Positions 34,732-44,607 are shown, counted from the stretch's first letter. The stretch is 64,000 nucleotides of DNA from Paenarthrobacter ureafaciens (GCF_004028095.1 NZ_SBHM01000007.1:2604001-2668000); one strand, 5' to 3'. Translations and numbers: made by a program. Notes: generated by a model from the sequence alone, not told the origin.

Positions 34732-37700
34732 ATGAGCCTCAACGGCCTGCGCCGCGCACTGGCGGAAGACAAGACTTTTGCGCGCGTTCGAACAGAGGCT
34801 GGGCGGCCTTTCGAGTCCCGAAGCACCGACTATCAAATCAGCGCGCCCACCGGCATGCGGTCCGTCCTGCTCGCCGAAATGGCCGACGCCCTGGCCACCG
34901 GTGCCGCCGGTGATCCGGTGGTACTGGCCGTGACAGCCACCGGGCGCGAGGCCGAGGACCTCACCGCTGCGCTCGCCTCCTACCTGCCCGCCGACTCCGT
35001 TGCCACCTTCCCCAGCTGGGAAACCCTCCCGCACGAACGCCTCTCGCCCCGCTCTGACACGGTGGGACGCCGCCTGTCGGTCCTGCGCAGGCTCGCCCAC
35101 CCGGAAAGTTCGACGGCGGCCCCGCTCCGGGTAGTGGTGGCACCCGTTCGCGCCGTGGTCCAGCCGATTGTGGCCGGCTTGGGCGACCTCGTCCCCGTCA
35201 CCTTGAAGGTAGGGCAGGAGCGCTCCTTCACCGACGTGGTGAGGGCGCTGTCCGACGCGGCCTACGCCCGGGTGGACATGGTGACCCATCGCGGTGAATT
35301 TGCGGTGCGTGGCGGCATCCTGGACGTCTTCCCGCCCACGGAAGACCACCCCATCCGCGTGGAGTTCTTCGGCGACGAAATCGACCAGATGCGCTGGTTC
35401 GCCGTGGCCGACCAACGGTCGTTGTCCGCCCCGGGCATCCACCACCCCACGGAACTCCACGCCCCGCCGTGCCGCGAAATCCTCATCACCCCCGCGGTCA
35501 TGTCCCGCGCGGCCAAACTGAAGGCGGACATGCCGGCCGCGGCCGACATGCTGGAGAAGATCGCCGGCGGCATTGCCGTGGAGGGCATGGAATCCCTGGC
35601 GCCCGTGCTGGTGGACGCCATGGTTCCTTTGGTGGACCAGCTGCCCGCAGGCTCCATGACGGTAGTCATTGAGCCGGAGAAGGTCCGTACCCGGGCCCAC
35701 GACCTCGCGGCCACCAACGAGGAATTCCTGGAGGCTGCCTGGTCGACGGCGTCCGACGGCGGCGCCGCGCCTTTGGACTTGTTGTCCCGGGCGTCCACGG
35801 ACCTGCATGCTGCAAGCTTCCGATCCCTCACCGACACCCGTACCGCAGCACTGGAACACGGCGTTTCCTGGTGGTCCATCACATCCCTTGCCTCCGACGA
35901 GGACCTGGTCCTGGACATCGACGTCCTCAACCTGCACGCCCGCGAACCGCGCGGATACCAAGGTGACGTGGCTGAAATGCTGGAGTTCATCGGCTCCCGC
36001 GTCCGCGACCAGTGGCGGATCGTGGTGGTCACGGACGGCCCGGGTCCGGCCCAGCGCCTGGCCGAACTGTTCCACGACGCCGAGATTCCGTGCAGCCGCG
36101 TGGACTCCCTGGACAAGGAACCGCAGCCCGGAATCATTGAGGTGACCTGTGCCGCCGTCGGACGCGGTTTTGTGCTGGACGGGCTCAAACTGGGCCTCCT
36201 CACGGAAGCCGATTTGCTGGGACGGGCGTCGGCAAGTTCCACGAAGGACATGCGGCGCATGCCGTCCAAGCGGCGCAATGCCGTGGACCCGCTGCAACTG
36301 CATGCCGGCGACTTCGTGGTCCATGAGCAGCACGGAATCGGCAAGTTCGTTGAGTTGATCCAGCGCAAGGTTGCCGGTACGTCGGCCTCCGATTCGGGCC
36401 TTCGGGAGTATTTGGTCCTGGAGTATGCCCCCTCCAAGCGCGGGGCTCCGGGGGACCGGTTGTTCGTTCCCACCGACCAGCTGGACCAGGTGACCCGCTA
36501 TGTAGGCGGCGACGCTCCGGCCCTGAGCAAGATGGGCGGCGCCGACTGGGCCAGCACCAAGTCCAAGGCGCGCAAGGCCGTGAAGGAGATCGCCGGGGAG
36601 CTGATCCGCCTTTACTCGGCGCGCATGGCCAGCCGGGGGCACGCCTTCGCCCCGGACACCCCGTGGCAGCGCGAGCTTGAAGAAGCCTTCCCGTATGTGG
36701 AAACACCGGACCAGCTGACCACCATCAATGAGGTCAAAGCGGACATGGAACGCGAGATTCCCATGGACCGCCTGGTGTCCGGCGATGTTGGCTACGGAAA
36801 GACCGAAATCGCAGTCCGGGCCGCGTTCAAGGCCGTCCAGGACGGGAAGCAGGTGGCCGTCCTGGTGCCGACCACGCTCCTGGCACAACAGCATTATGAA
36901 ACTTTCACGGAACGCTTCAGCGGGTTCCCCCTGCGCGTTAAGCCCCTGTCCCGCTTCCAGACCTCGAAGGAAGCCAAGGAAACCGCCGAGGGCGTCAAGA
37001 ACGGTTCCGTGGACGTCGTAATCGGAACCCACCGGCTTCTGTCCAAGGATTTCGAGTTCAAGGACCTCGGCCTGGTAATCGTCGACGAAGAGCAGCGGTT
37101 TGGCGTGGAGCACAAGGAAGCGCTGAAGAAGATGCGCACCAATGTGGACGTCCTGGCCATGAGCGCCACGCCGATTCCGCGTACCCTGGAGATGTCCCTG
37201 ACAGGCATCCGGGAGACCTCCACCTTGGCCACCTCGCCGGAAGAGCGCCACCCGGTGCTCACGTATGTTGGCCCGTACACGGACAAGCAGACCTCGGCTG
37301 CTATCCGCCGCGAGCTCATGCGTGAAGGACAGGTGTTCTTCGTGCACAACCGCGTCTCTTCCATTGAGCGTGTTGCGGCACAGATCCGCGAACTGGTTCC
37401 TGAGGCCCGCGTGGAAGTGGCCCACGGGCAAATGTCCGAGAGCCGCCTGGAAAAGATCATTGTGGACTTCTGGGAGAAACGCTTCGACGTGCTGGTGTGT
37501 ACCACCATCATTGAGACCGGCCTGGACATTTCCAACGCCAATACCCTGATTGTGGACGGCGCGGACAAGTATGGCCTGTCCCAGCTCCACCAGCTCCGTG
37601 GCCGGGTGGGCCGTGGCCGCGAACGCGCCTACGCCTACTTCCTGTACCCCTCGGAAAAGCCGCTGGGTGAGGTGGCGTTGGAGCGCCTCAAGGCCGTGGC

Positions 37701-38355
37701 TGCCCACAACGAGCTGGGCGCCGGCATGCAGTTGGCCATGAAGGACCTCGAAATCCGCGGTGCCGGCAACCTCCTGGGCGGCGAGCAGTCCGGCCACATC
37801 CAGGGCGTGGGCTTCGACCTCTACATCCGCCTGGTGGGCGAAGCCGTGGCCGAGTACCGCGGAGACGCGGAGGAGAAGGCCGCGGAGATGAAGATCGAGC
37901 TTCCCGTCAATGCGCACTTGCCGCATGACTACGTGCCCGGAGAGCGGCTTCGCCTGGAGGCCTACCGCAAGTTGGCGGCCGCCGTCACCAACGAGGCCAT
38001 CGAGGAAGTCCTGGCCGAACTCGTGGACCGGTACGGCGAGCCCCCGCTGCCCGTGCAAAACCTGATCGCCGTGGCGCGCTTCCGTGTGGGGGCCCGCGAA
38101 GCCGGCCTGTCCGACGTCGCGCTCCAGGGAAACTTCATCCGATTCTCGCCGGCGCAACTGCCCGAATCCAAGGTCATGCGCCTGAACCGCATGTACCCCG
38201 GTTCCCAGGTGAAGCCTGCGCTGGATGCCGTGTTGATCCCCAAACCCAAGACCGCCCGGATCGGCGGACGCGACCTGCAGGACGCCGAAATCCTGGAGTG
38301 GGCCAACAACGTCATCGAGGCGATCTTCGCCGATGTACCCGTGAAAGCCGGCTGA
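34732..38355 (+). CDS. mfd: Transcription-repair coupling factor Mfd
   Basis: Mfd removes RNA polymerase stalled at DNA lesions and recruits UvrA. The 1207-residue protein has the UvrB-like N-terminal module (residues about 30-350), the RNA polymerase interaction domain (FVVHEQHGIGKFVELIQRKV), helicase motifs MDRLVSGDVGYGKTEIAVRAAFKAV and VDEEQRFGVEHKE, SATPIPRTLEMSLTGIRETS, DISNANTLIVDGADKYGLSQLHQLRGRVGR, and the C-terminal autoinhibitory UvrA-binding region. ATG 34732 follows TAGGAG. A membrane hydrolase gene starts six bases after the stop. Confidence 0.97.
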   Translation: MSLNGLRRALAEDKTFARVRTEAGRPFESRSTDYQISAPTGMRSVLLAEMADALATGAAGDPVVLAVTATGREAEDLTAALASYLPADSVATFPSWETLPHERLSPRSDTVGRRLSVLRRLAHPESSTAAPLRVVVAPVRAVVQPIVAGLGDLVPVTLKVGQERSFTDVVRALSDAAYARVDMVTHRGEFAVRGGILDVFPPTEDHPIRVEFFGDEIDQMRWFAVADQRSLSAPGIHHPTELHAPPCREILITPAVMSRAAKLKADMPAAADMLEKIAGGIAVEGMESLAPVLVDAMVPLVDQLPAGSMTVVIEPEKVRTRAHDLAATNEEFLEAAWSTASDGGAAPLDLLSRASTDLHAASFRSLTDTRTAALEHGVSWWSITSLASDEDLVLDIDVLNLHAREPRGYQGDVAEMLEFIGSRVRDQWRIVVVTDGPGPAQRLAELFHDAEIPCSRVDSLDKEPQPGIIEVTCAAVGRGFVLDGLKLGLLTEADLLGRASASSTKDMRRMPSKRRNAVDPLQLHAGDFVVHEQHGIGKFVELIQRKVAGTSASDSGLREYLVLEYAPSKRGAPGDRLFVPTDQLDQVTRYVGGDAPALSKMGGADWASTKSKARKAVKEIAGELIRLYSARMASRGHAFAPDTPWQRELEEAFPYVETPDQLTTINEVKADMEREIPMDRLVSGDVGYGKTEIAVRAAFKAVQDGKQVAVLVPTTLLAQQHYETFTERFSGFPLRVKPLSRFQTSKEAKETAEGVKNGSVDVVIGTHRLLSKDFEFKDLGLVIVDEEQRFGVEHKEALKKMRTNVDVLAMSATPIPRTLEMSLTGIRETSTLATSPEERHPVLTYVGPYTDKQTSAAIRRELMREGQVFFVHNRVSSIERVAAQIRELVPEARVEVAHGQMSESRLEKIIVDFWEKRFDVLVCTTIIETGLDISNANTLIVDGADKYGLSQLHQLRGRVGRGRERAYAYFLYPSEKPLGEVALERLKAVAAHNELGAGMQLAMKDLEIRGAGNLLGGEQSGHIQGVGFDLYIRLVGEAVAEYRGDAEEKAAEMKIELPVNAHLPHDYVPGERLRLEAYRKLAAAVTNEAIEEVLAELVDRYGEPPLPVQNLIAVARFRVGAREAGLSDVALQGNFIRFSPAQLPESKVMRLNRMYPGSQVKPALDAVLIPKPKTARIGGRDLQDAEILEWANNVIEAIFADVPVKAG

Positions 38356-38360
38356 CTTCA

Positions 38361-39170
38361 ATGATGGGAGGACACCACGCCGCGTCGGGAGCCGCGGCGT
38401 GGATCGCTATTGCCTCGACCGGGCCGTACGCACTGGGCTGGTATCCGCTGGATTCCACCGGCATCCTCATCGGGGCCATGGCGACGGCGGGAACAGCACT
38501 CGTGTGCGACTGGGACCACCGGCACAGCACCATTGCAAACTCGCTGCCCCCGGTCTCCAACGTGATCGCCGTGGGCATCGAGAAGGCCAGCGGCGGGCAC
38601 CGCCAGGGGACGCACTCGCTGCTGGGAGCCTCCGCCTTCGTGGTGCTGGCCGCAATGGCCGCCCAGTTCCAGATGGTCACGCCGGTGGGGAAGTTGTCCG
38701 TGGGCGCAGGACTCCTGTGCATGTTCATGATCAACCTCGCGGCCAAGGCCCTGAAGCTGTTTCCCAAGTCCGGCTGGATCACCAACTGGATCTTCGCCCT
38801 TGTCATGGCCGGATTGGTGACGTGGTTCGCTCCGGACCAGTGGGGTTGGCTTCCTTTGTCCATGCTGACGGGCGTGGTGGTCCACATCGTGGGGGACATG
38901 ATCACTGTGGGCGGTGTGCCCCTCTTATGGCCCATCGTCATCAAGCCGCCTAAGTTCCTCCGCAAGTCGGCCATCAAGGGGATCTGGCGGCCGAACGGCG
39001 CGTTTTCCCTGCCCTTGCTCGGCCGCGCGGGATCCCGTCGCGAGTGGCTGGTGCTGATCCCGGTGAGCGGCTACGCCATGGTGGGAATGGCCGTCTCCGC
39101 CTGGACCCTTGCCCGGCAGCACTGGCCCGGAATGGTGGCTGCTTTGGGCGGTGCACTGCAGCTTCCTTGA
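38361..39170 (+). CDS. Membrane metal-dependent hydrolase (YdjM/DUF457 type)
   Basis: The 269-residue protein matches the COG1988 family of inner-membrane predicted metal hydrolases: MGGHHAASGAAAWIA, DWDHRHSTIANS, GHRQGTHSLLGAS and VVVHIVGDMITVGGVPLLWP supply the conserved His/Asp residues, with about five membrane helices between. Its role is unknown; in some bacteria relatives are under LexA control. It begins five bases after mfd and is probably co-transcribed with it, which would fit a stress link. ATG 38361 and ATG 38364 are both possible starts. Confidence 0.87.
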   Translation: MMGGHHAASGAAAWIAIASTGPYALGWYPLDSTGILIGAMATAGTALVCDWDHRHSTIANSLPPVSNVIAVGIEKASGGHRQGTHSLLGASAFVVLAAMAAQFQMVTPVGKLSVGAGLLCMFMINLAAKALKLFPKSGWITNWIFALVMAGLVTWFAPDQWGWLPLSMLTGVVVHIVGDMITVGGVPLLWPIVIKPPKFLRKSAIKGIWRPNGAFSLPLLGRAGSRREWLVLIPVSGYAMVGMAVSAWTLARQHWPGMVAALGGALQLP

Positions 39171-39295
39171 GCTCCCTGTTGGTCCATTGCTTGAAACGTC
39201 CATCAAATTCGCGTCATGACTCATGGCCTCCCTCCACATCCAAACGGGCGCCTTTGCCCCGGTAAGACTTTGGTTTGGGGAACTTGGAGGTTCAC

Positions 39296-40090
39296 ATGGA
39301 TTTGTTCCGTTCGCACGGCATCCATTCAGGCAGCAAGGAAAGTGAGGCACAGCGACGCACCCAATCGTTGCGGCGCTCACACGTTGACCTTGAGGTAATT
39401 ATTCCGGCGTACAACGAGGCTTCGAGGATGCCCGGCACGCTGCGACAGACAGCCGACTTCCTCGCCGCGCAGCCGTGGTCTTCGCGGATTGTGGTGGTGG
39501 ACAACGCCAGCGTGGACGAAACGGGGCCGGTGGTCCGGAAACTGTCCAGGGAAGCGGGAAGCCCGGTGCCGATCTCGGTGATCGGCTGTGCCCGCCGTGG
39601 CAAGGGCGCTGCCGTCCGTCGGGGGCTCCTGAGCGGGACCTCGCGGTTCACTGGTTTCTTCGACGCCGACATGGCCACTCCCGTGGAGACCCTGGCTGCT
39701 GCCATGTCCCACCTGCAGCATGGAGCCGCAGCCGTGATCGCGTCGCGGCATGCGCCCGGCGCCACTCTTGTCCGGCCCCAACAGTTGGGCCGGCGCCTTG
39801 GCGGCAGGGCGTTCAGGGCGTTGACCAGGACAAAGGTCAAGGGCATCGCGGACACACAGTGCGGCTTCAAGTTCTTCGAACGTGATGCGCTCACCGCTGC
39901 CATGGTGCAGTGCCGGGCAACAGGCTTCGCCTTCGACGTCGAGCTGCTTCTCAGGCTTCAACTCCAGGACGCACCGATTGTTGAACTGCCGGTCGCATGG
40001 ACGGATGGCGCATCGTCGTCCTTCCGGCCCCTCCATGACGGTGTAGCCAGTTTCGCCGCCGTCTTCCAGCTCCCAAAGTCAACGCCGTGA
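39296..40090 (+). CDS. Family 2 glycosyltransferase, polyprenyl-phosphate glycosyl transferase-like
   Basis: The 264-residue GT-A enzyme resembles dolichyl-phosphate glucosyl/mannosyl transferases: VDLEVIIPAYNEASRMPGTL, IVVVDNASVDETGPV, RRGKGAAVRRG, the DXD-type motif FFDADMATP, and the family stretch DTQCGFKFFERDAL. No membrane helix is visible. It would attach a sugar to a lipid phosphate for use by a GT-C enzyme such as the fusion two genes on. ATG 39296 follows a perfect GGAGG. Its stop overlaps the GTG of the next gene by four bases (GTGA). It is the first gene of a five-gene locus. Confidence 0.88.
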   Translation: MDLFRSHGIHSGSKESEAQRRTQSLRRSHVDLEVIIPAYNEASRMPGTLRQTADFLAAQPWSSRIVVVDNASVDETGPVVRKLSREAGSPVPISVIGCARRGKGAAVRRGLLSGTSRFTGFFDADMATPVETLAAAMSHLQHGAAAVIASRHAPGATLVRPQQLGRRLGGRAFRALTRTKVKGIADTQCGFKFFERDALTAAMVQCRATGFAFDVELLLRLQLQDAPIVELPVAWTDGASSSFRPLHDGVASFAAVFQLPKSTP

Positions 40091-41532
40091 CCGCGGTACT
40101 GACGCACGAAACCGCCGTCGCGCGGCTCGCTGGAAAACACGTGCTGGTCCTCAACTGGCGCGACGTGTTGCACTCACAGGCCGGCGGGGCAGAGCAATAC
40201 ATGCACGAGATTTCCCGGAGGTGGGTTGAGCACGGAATCAAGGTCACCTGGTTCACCGGCCGGGATACCGGACAGGCCGCAGCTGACGTCATCGACGGCG
40301 TCCGGGTCCTGCGTGCCGGCGGGCCCCTGGCCATCTATGCCCGGTCAGCACTCAAGCTTCTGAGGTCAGGCGAAACGTTCGATGCAATTGTTGACTGCCA
40401 GAACGGAATCCCCTTCTTCTCTCCGTTGTTCGTACCGGCTGATACCCCGATCGTCCAACTGATCCACCACGTCCATCAGGAGCAGTTCGCCACGAGGTTC
40501 GCTCCTCCGCTGGCAGCCCTTGGCCGCTTCTTGGAGAACAGCGGTGCGAAGGCGGTCTACGGTCAGAGGGCCATTGCGGCAGTGTCGGTGTCCACGCGGC
40601 TGGAGCTGCGCAAGCTTGGCTTCACCGGTCCCGTGCATGTGGTCCCGAACGGCACCATCGACGTGCCCGCAAGGCCGGGGCCCAGGGATCCGGAACCAAC
40701 CATTGGCGTCGTCAGCCGGTTGGTTCCCCACAAGCGGCTGGACTTGTTGCTGGGGCAGTTCGCGGTTGCGGCACGGAGTATTCCGAATCTGCGCCTGGAA
40801 ATCGTGGGAGACGGTCCGGAGAAGCCCCGTTTGCAGCAGTTGGCCATGGACCTCGGACTGGACCACGCAGTGACGTTTCACGGATACCAGCCAAACGAAG
40901 TCCGCGACGATCTCTTGAACCGCGCCTGGCTCACAACATCGACCTCCGCTTCCGAAGGTTGGGGATGCTCGGTAGTGGAGGCCGCAGCGTGGGGCGTCCC
41001 CTGCCTGGCATTGCAGGTCCCGGGAATCCGGGACTCAGTGGTGGGTGGGCGGACGGGCTGGTTCGTGGACACACCCACGGAACTTGGCGCTGCCATGGTT
41101 TCCGCGTTGGAGGCTTTGGCTGATGCGGACATCGCAGAAGCCATATCTGCCCAGTGCCAGGAGTGGGCCCGGTGCTTCACCTGGGACCGCTCCTCGGAAT
41201 TGCTGGCCGGAGTCCTGCTGGAGGAGACCCTGCGCCGCCGGGGCGTTGATGGCTATGCCAGCGTTTCGGACATGTCCACCGTGGCACGCTTCGAACTTCC
41301 CGCGGGAGTGGATCTCGGAAGCATACGGAGCGTCCTCAGGCCCACGGATGAAGTGCGGGAGACCGAGGGCGACGTGGAAGTGCTCATCAAAGGGCGCGAT
41401 GAATTCGAGGCGTTCGCTGCCTTGAAAAGCGTGGGTGTGATTGCCGCGGAGGTGCGGCCGGCAGGGAGGAGCAGCCTCCTCGCCGGACCGGGCAACGGGT
41501 TCACTCCTGCCGACGCTGTTCATGACCTATAG
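40087..41532 (+). CDS. Family 4 glycosyltransferase with C-terminal extension
   Basis: The 481-residue GT-B enzyme begins HVLVLNWRDVLHSQAGGAEQYMHEI and carries VVPNGTIDV, GVVSRLVPHKRLDLLL, and the donor-binding end TTSTSASEGWGCSVVEAAAWGVPCLA. After the GT4 domain (to about residue 385) is a stretch of about 95 residues (ARFELPAGVDLGS through GDVEVLIKGRDEFEAFAAL and AAEVRPAGRSSLLAG) that I do not recognise. It overlaps the upstream GT2 by four bases and the downstream fusion gene by 11 bases. Sugar and acceptor are unknown. Confidence 0.88.
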   Translation: MTAVLTHETAVARLAGKHVLVLNWRDVLHSQAGGAEQYMHEISRRWVEHGIKVTWFTGRDTGQAAADVIDGVRVLRAGGPLAIYARSALKLLRSGETFDAIVDCQNGIPFFSPLFVPADTPIVQLIHHVHQEQFATRFAPPLAALGRFLENSGAKAVYGQRAIAAVSVSTRLELRKLGFTGPVHVVPNGTIDVPARPGPRDPEPTIGVVSRLVPHKRLDLLLGQFAVAARSIPNLRLEIVGDGPEKPRLQQLAMDLGLDHAVTFHGYQPNEVRDDLLNRAWLTTSTSASEGWGCSVVEAAAWGVPCLALQVPGIRDSVVGGRTGWFVDTPTELGAAMVSALEALADADIAEAISAQCQEWARCFTWDRSSELLAGVLLEETLRRRGVDGYASVSDMSTVARFELPAGVDLGSIRSVLRPTDEVRETEGDVEVLIKGRDEFEAFAALKSVGVIAAEVRPAGRSSLLAGPGNGFTPADAVHDL

Positions 41533-44500
41533 CGGGACACGCTCCGGCACCGCGCCGGCAAACCGAAGCCGTGCCAAAGCCGGCCAGGCAAGCAAAGTAG
41601 CGGAGAACAGCGGCATCCTGGCGGTCTCGGCGGGACTGGTGGGGGTAGTGAGCTACGTCTGCACGCTCCTCATGGCCAACATGCTTGAGACCACCGACTA
41701 CACGCACTTCGCCGCAGCCGCGATGCTCATGGGCATCGTGGGAATTGTGGCCTCGGCGTTGGTTCCGTTGCCGCTGTCCCACATCGTGGCGGTCCATCCT
41801 GCGGGTTCGGAGGAGCGCAGGGACGGGATAGCCTTCGCGGTTTTCGTTTCGTGGGCGGCGGGCGCGGCTTCGGCGCTGCTCACAGGCGGGTTGGCGCTCG
41901 TTTTCGCAGGTCCGGACCTGGCGGCAGCTGTGGCGTTGGGCTCCTTGGGGATCTTCGTCGTCACGGCGCATGCCGGCTGGCTTCAGGGCGAGCTGAGATT
42001 TCCGTGGTATTCCCTGACCACCATCGTCGAGGTGTTTGTTCGGCTGCTCTTCAGCCTGGTGGTCATCGCCCTTGCCTGGGGCGCGGGGGGAGCAGTGGCT
42101 GGATTTGCGGTGGGCTCCCTGGTGCAGTTTGCCGTGCCGCGGTCCTTCTACCGGGATCTGACGTGGCGTCCGGGAGTGCTTCGGGAGAAGTGGCGCTGGG
42201 CTGAAACCAGCGACATCGCCTCGGTCCTGTGTGTCGTGTCCGTCCTGGTGGGCATCGACGTCGTCGTGGTCGGTTTCCTGGGCGGCGGCTCCGCGGAAGC
42301 GGCAGGCTTCCAAGCGTTGGCCACCATCGCAAAAGGACCTGTTTATGTGGCCGCGGGGACCGCGCTGGTTGCCTTTCCCTTGCTTCGCAGTCCGGGAGCA
42401 AATGTCCGCAAGGTCCTTGCAGAAGCTTTTGTCTCCTTCGGGCAGCTCGGGACGGTGGCTTTTGCCGTCATTGCCACGGCGCCACCGATGATGTCAGGGC
42501 TCATTGTTCCGCAGAAATACCACGGATCCCTGGGGCTCCTGCCGTGGCTGGCTGCGGCCGGCCTGGGCTATGCGGTCCTGATGGTCCTCACCACGGTCCT
42601 CCTGGCCCTGCGCGCCTACCGCCGCTGCCAACTGGGCCTCGCCATTGCCTCCGTCCTGGTGCTGGGTGGCTTGTGGGCGGGCTGGGAGCTCGATGGCGTG
42701 CGGGGCATGGCCATTGGTTGTGGCGTAGGTGCCGTGGCTGCGGCTTTGGCGCTGGCTGTCATTGCCCGGCCGGTTCTGGCCGTCCATGCCTCCTCCGGTT
42801 CGGGGCGGTCCGGCGTCGCGTGGGCGGCGGGCGTCCTGGCCCTTCTGGTGGTCCTCGGTGTGGCCGCCTGGCTGCAGCCTGTTGTGTGGTTGTTGCTGGC
42901 CGGCGTCGGCGGAACAGGAGTCCTTGCCCATCAACGGGGGCTTCTGCCCACGCGCAACGACCTCCGGATATTACGACGGCGGCGGGCCGCGGGCCGGCGG
43001 TCCAAGCTCGTGGGCCGGCGGTCCAAGCTCGTGGGCCGGAGGTCCAAGCCGCAGACACTTTCGCCTGGCCGGCTGGCCCGCATCGGAGCCCGCCTCTCCT
43101 CCAACGCGGCCGCCTCGTTCGTGCTGGTGACCGCGGCAGGATTCGGCGTGCGCGCCCTCGGCCTGGAGCGGGGCTTTGAACTCTGGGTTGACGAAATGCT
43201 GTACGTCAGGCTCGGCGAATCGGTGGGCGCGGGAGAATTTCCGACGTTGCCTGACGGTCCGTTCTTCCTGCACCCTCCAGGCTACTTCCTGCTCGAAGCC
43301 GGCGTTCTCAAGGTGTTCGGCCTGTCCGGAGACATCATCCCGATGACCCTCCAGCTTCGCTGGCTCAACGCTGTCCTGGGAGCCGTCACTGTGGGTTTGG
43401 GCTACCTGCTGATCCGCAAACTGGCCGGCTTGGCCGCCGCGTGGCTGACTGCGGTGATTTTGTCCTTCGAGCCGTTTATCCTTCGCAACAACAGCCATGC
43501 TTTCCTGGAGACCTCGGCCATGGTGCCGGCGCTGGCCGGGATGGTGCTCCTGGTGGGCAGCCGGGAGGGGGAAGGCCGTCTGCGTTCCTGTGCGAGGTTG
43601 GCAGGGGCCGGCTTACTGCTGGGGTACTCGGTGGTGTGCAAGGACTTCTTCCTCATTTGCACTATCGCTACCGTGCTTGCGGCCCTGGCGTGGAAGAAGA
43701 CGCTCCCATGGCGTCAAGGGCTTGTGGTCACTGGCTTCGGCATTGTTCCCTACGCCGTCTACCTGCTGGTGGTGACTGTCCATGGACACTTCCCTGCGTG
43801 GCAGTGGGCCAAGAGCCATGGAGTTGTGCGCATGTCCGGGGTGGAGAAGTCCACCGGGTTCACCGCGGAGGGGTCACCGAGCATTGTCTCCCGGCTGGTG
43901 GAGCAGGTAGGGCAATTCGGTACCAGCTATCTCCTCCTGGTGTTGTGCCCCGTTGCTGGATTGCTGCTGTGCTTCAGCATCCACGCCGGACGGCGGCTGA
44001 TGGGGCTGGCGGGCCTGGCACTTGGCGCCGCGGGTACCTACAGCGCTTTGTTCGGCACCTTTGAGGAACAGTACGGGTACGGCGTCATGGTGGTTGGCGC
44101 ACTGTGCGCCGTCCTGTTCGTGGTGGAGCTCAGGGAGAGGTTTCCGGGCACCCGCAAGGCGCTGGCCGTGATCGCGGTGATCCACGTGGTGCTCACGGTG
44201 GCGCTGGGACTGCGGACCGCCCTGACCCAGGACAACGGATTTGTCCGCGCCGATGAGTGGATCCAGGCCAACCTCCCAGTCGACGCGCGGATCAGCGTCA
44301 CCAACAGCACGGGGCACTTCGCCTACATGCACGATCCCCGTTTTGGCATCTGGCCGGATGCGCCGTTGATGGAACAGAACGGCGTGAGCTATGTCCTCAC
44401 CCAATCGAAACCAACGAGGCAGGGCTACGGATACGCCAATCCCGCCATGCTCGCCTGGTTGGAGGAACACGCAACGCCCATGGTCACCACGGCCGGCCCC

Positions 44501-44605
44501 ACCAACGGCGAAACCACCGTCTGGTACGTGGATCCGGCCAAACGTCAGGCAGCAGCCGCTGCCAACGTAGGGGTGCCCTCCAAGAGCTACGGGACAGAAA
44601 GGTAA
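41522..44605 (+). CDS. Fusion of an oligosaccharide flippase-like domain with a GT-C glycosyltransferase
   Basis: The 1027-residue protein has two membrane modules. Residues about 20-470 form 12-14 helices of the polysaccharide-flippase (MATE/Wzx-like) kind: a poly-topic pattern with one long helix pair per repeat. A basic linker with a sevenfold-residue tandem repeat (about 490-512) follows. Residues about 530-1027 are a GT-C transferase of the PMT/ArnT type: FELWVDEMLYVRLGESV in the first loop (acidic catalytic site), HPPGYFLLEAGVLKVFG, about ten helices and a periplasmic tail. ATG 41522 overlaps the preceding stop by 11 bp. It would combine transport of a lipid-linked sugar with its transfer; this is inferred from domains. 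Confidence 0.82.
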   Translation: MTYSGTRSGTAPANRSRAKAGQASKVAENSGILAVSAGLVGVVSYVCTLLMANMLETTDYTHFAAAAMLMGIVGIVASALVPLPLSHIVAVHPAGSEERRDGIAFAVFVSWAAGAASALLTGGLALVFAGPDLAAAVALGSLGIFVVTAHAGWLQGELRFPWYSLTTIVEVFVRLLFSLVVIALAWGAGGAVAGFAVGSLVQFAVPRSFYRDLTWRPGVLREKWRWAETSDIASVLCVVSVLVGIDVVVVGFLGGGSAEAAGFQALATIAKGPVYVAAGTALVAFPLLRSPGANVRKVLAEAFVSFGQLGTVAFAVIATAPPMMSGLIVPQKYHGSLGLLPWLAAAGLGYAVLMVLTTVLLALRAYRRCQLGLAIASVLVLGGLWAGWELDGVRGMAIGCGVGAVAAALALAVIARPVLAVHASSGSGRSGVAWAAGVLALLVVLGVAAWLQPVVWLLLAGVGGTGVLAHQRGLLPTRNDLRILRRRRAAGRRSKLVGRRSKLVGRRSKPQTLSPGRLARIGARLSSNAAASFVLVTAAGFGVRALGLERGFELWVDEMLYVRLGESVGAGEFPTLPDGPFFLHPPGYFLLEAGVLKVFGLSGDIIPMTLQLRWLNAVLGAVTVGLGYLLIRKLAGLAAAWLTAVILSFEPFILRNNSHAFLETSAMVPALAGMVLLVGSREGEGRLRSCARLAGAGLLLGYSVVCKDFFLICTIATVLAALAWKKTLPWRQGLVVTGFGIVPYAVYLLVVTVHGHFPAWQWAKSHGVVRMSGVEKSTGFTAEGSPSIVSRLVEQVGQFGTSYLLLVLCPVAGLLLCFSIHAGRRLMGLAGLALGAAGTYSALFGTFEEQYGYGVMVVGALCAVLFVVELRERFPGTRKALAVIAVIHVVLTVALGLRTALTQDNGFVRADEWIQANLPVDARISVTNSTGHFAYMHDPRFGIWPDAPLMEQNGVSYVLTQSKPTRQGYGYANPAMLAWLEEHATPMVTTAGPTNGETTVWYVDPAKRQAAAAANVGVPSKSYGTER
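42991..43053 (+). repeat. In-frame 21-bp tandem repeat in the fusion linker
   Basis: Three units of 21 bp (42991-43011, 43012-43032 and 43033-43053) encode GRRSKLV, GRRSKLV and GRRSKPQ. The first two are identical at DNA level and the third diverges at its end. The repeat lies exactly between the two membrane modules of the fusion protein. Confidence 0.92.
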
Positions 44606-44607
44606 TC

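Noticed and set aside
34726..38361. A 1211-residue open frame antisense to all of mfd
   Set aside because: It is the high-GC shadow frame of mfd; the sequence is Gly/His/Gln-rich, has no known motif, and its limits follow those of mfd.
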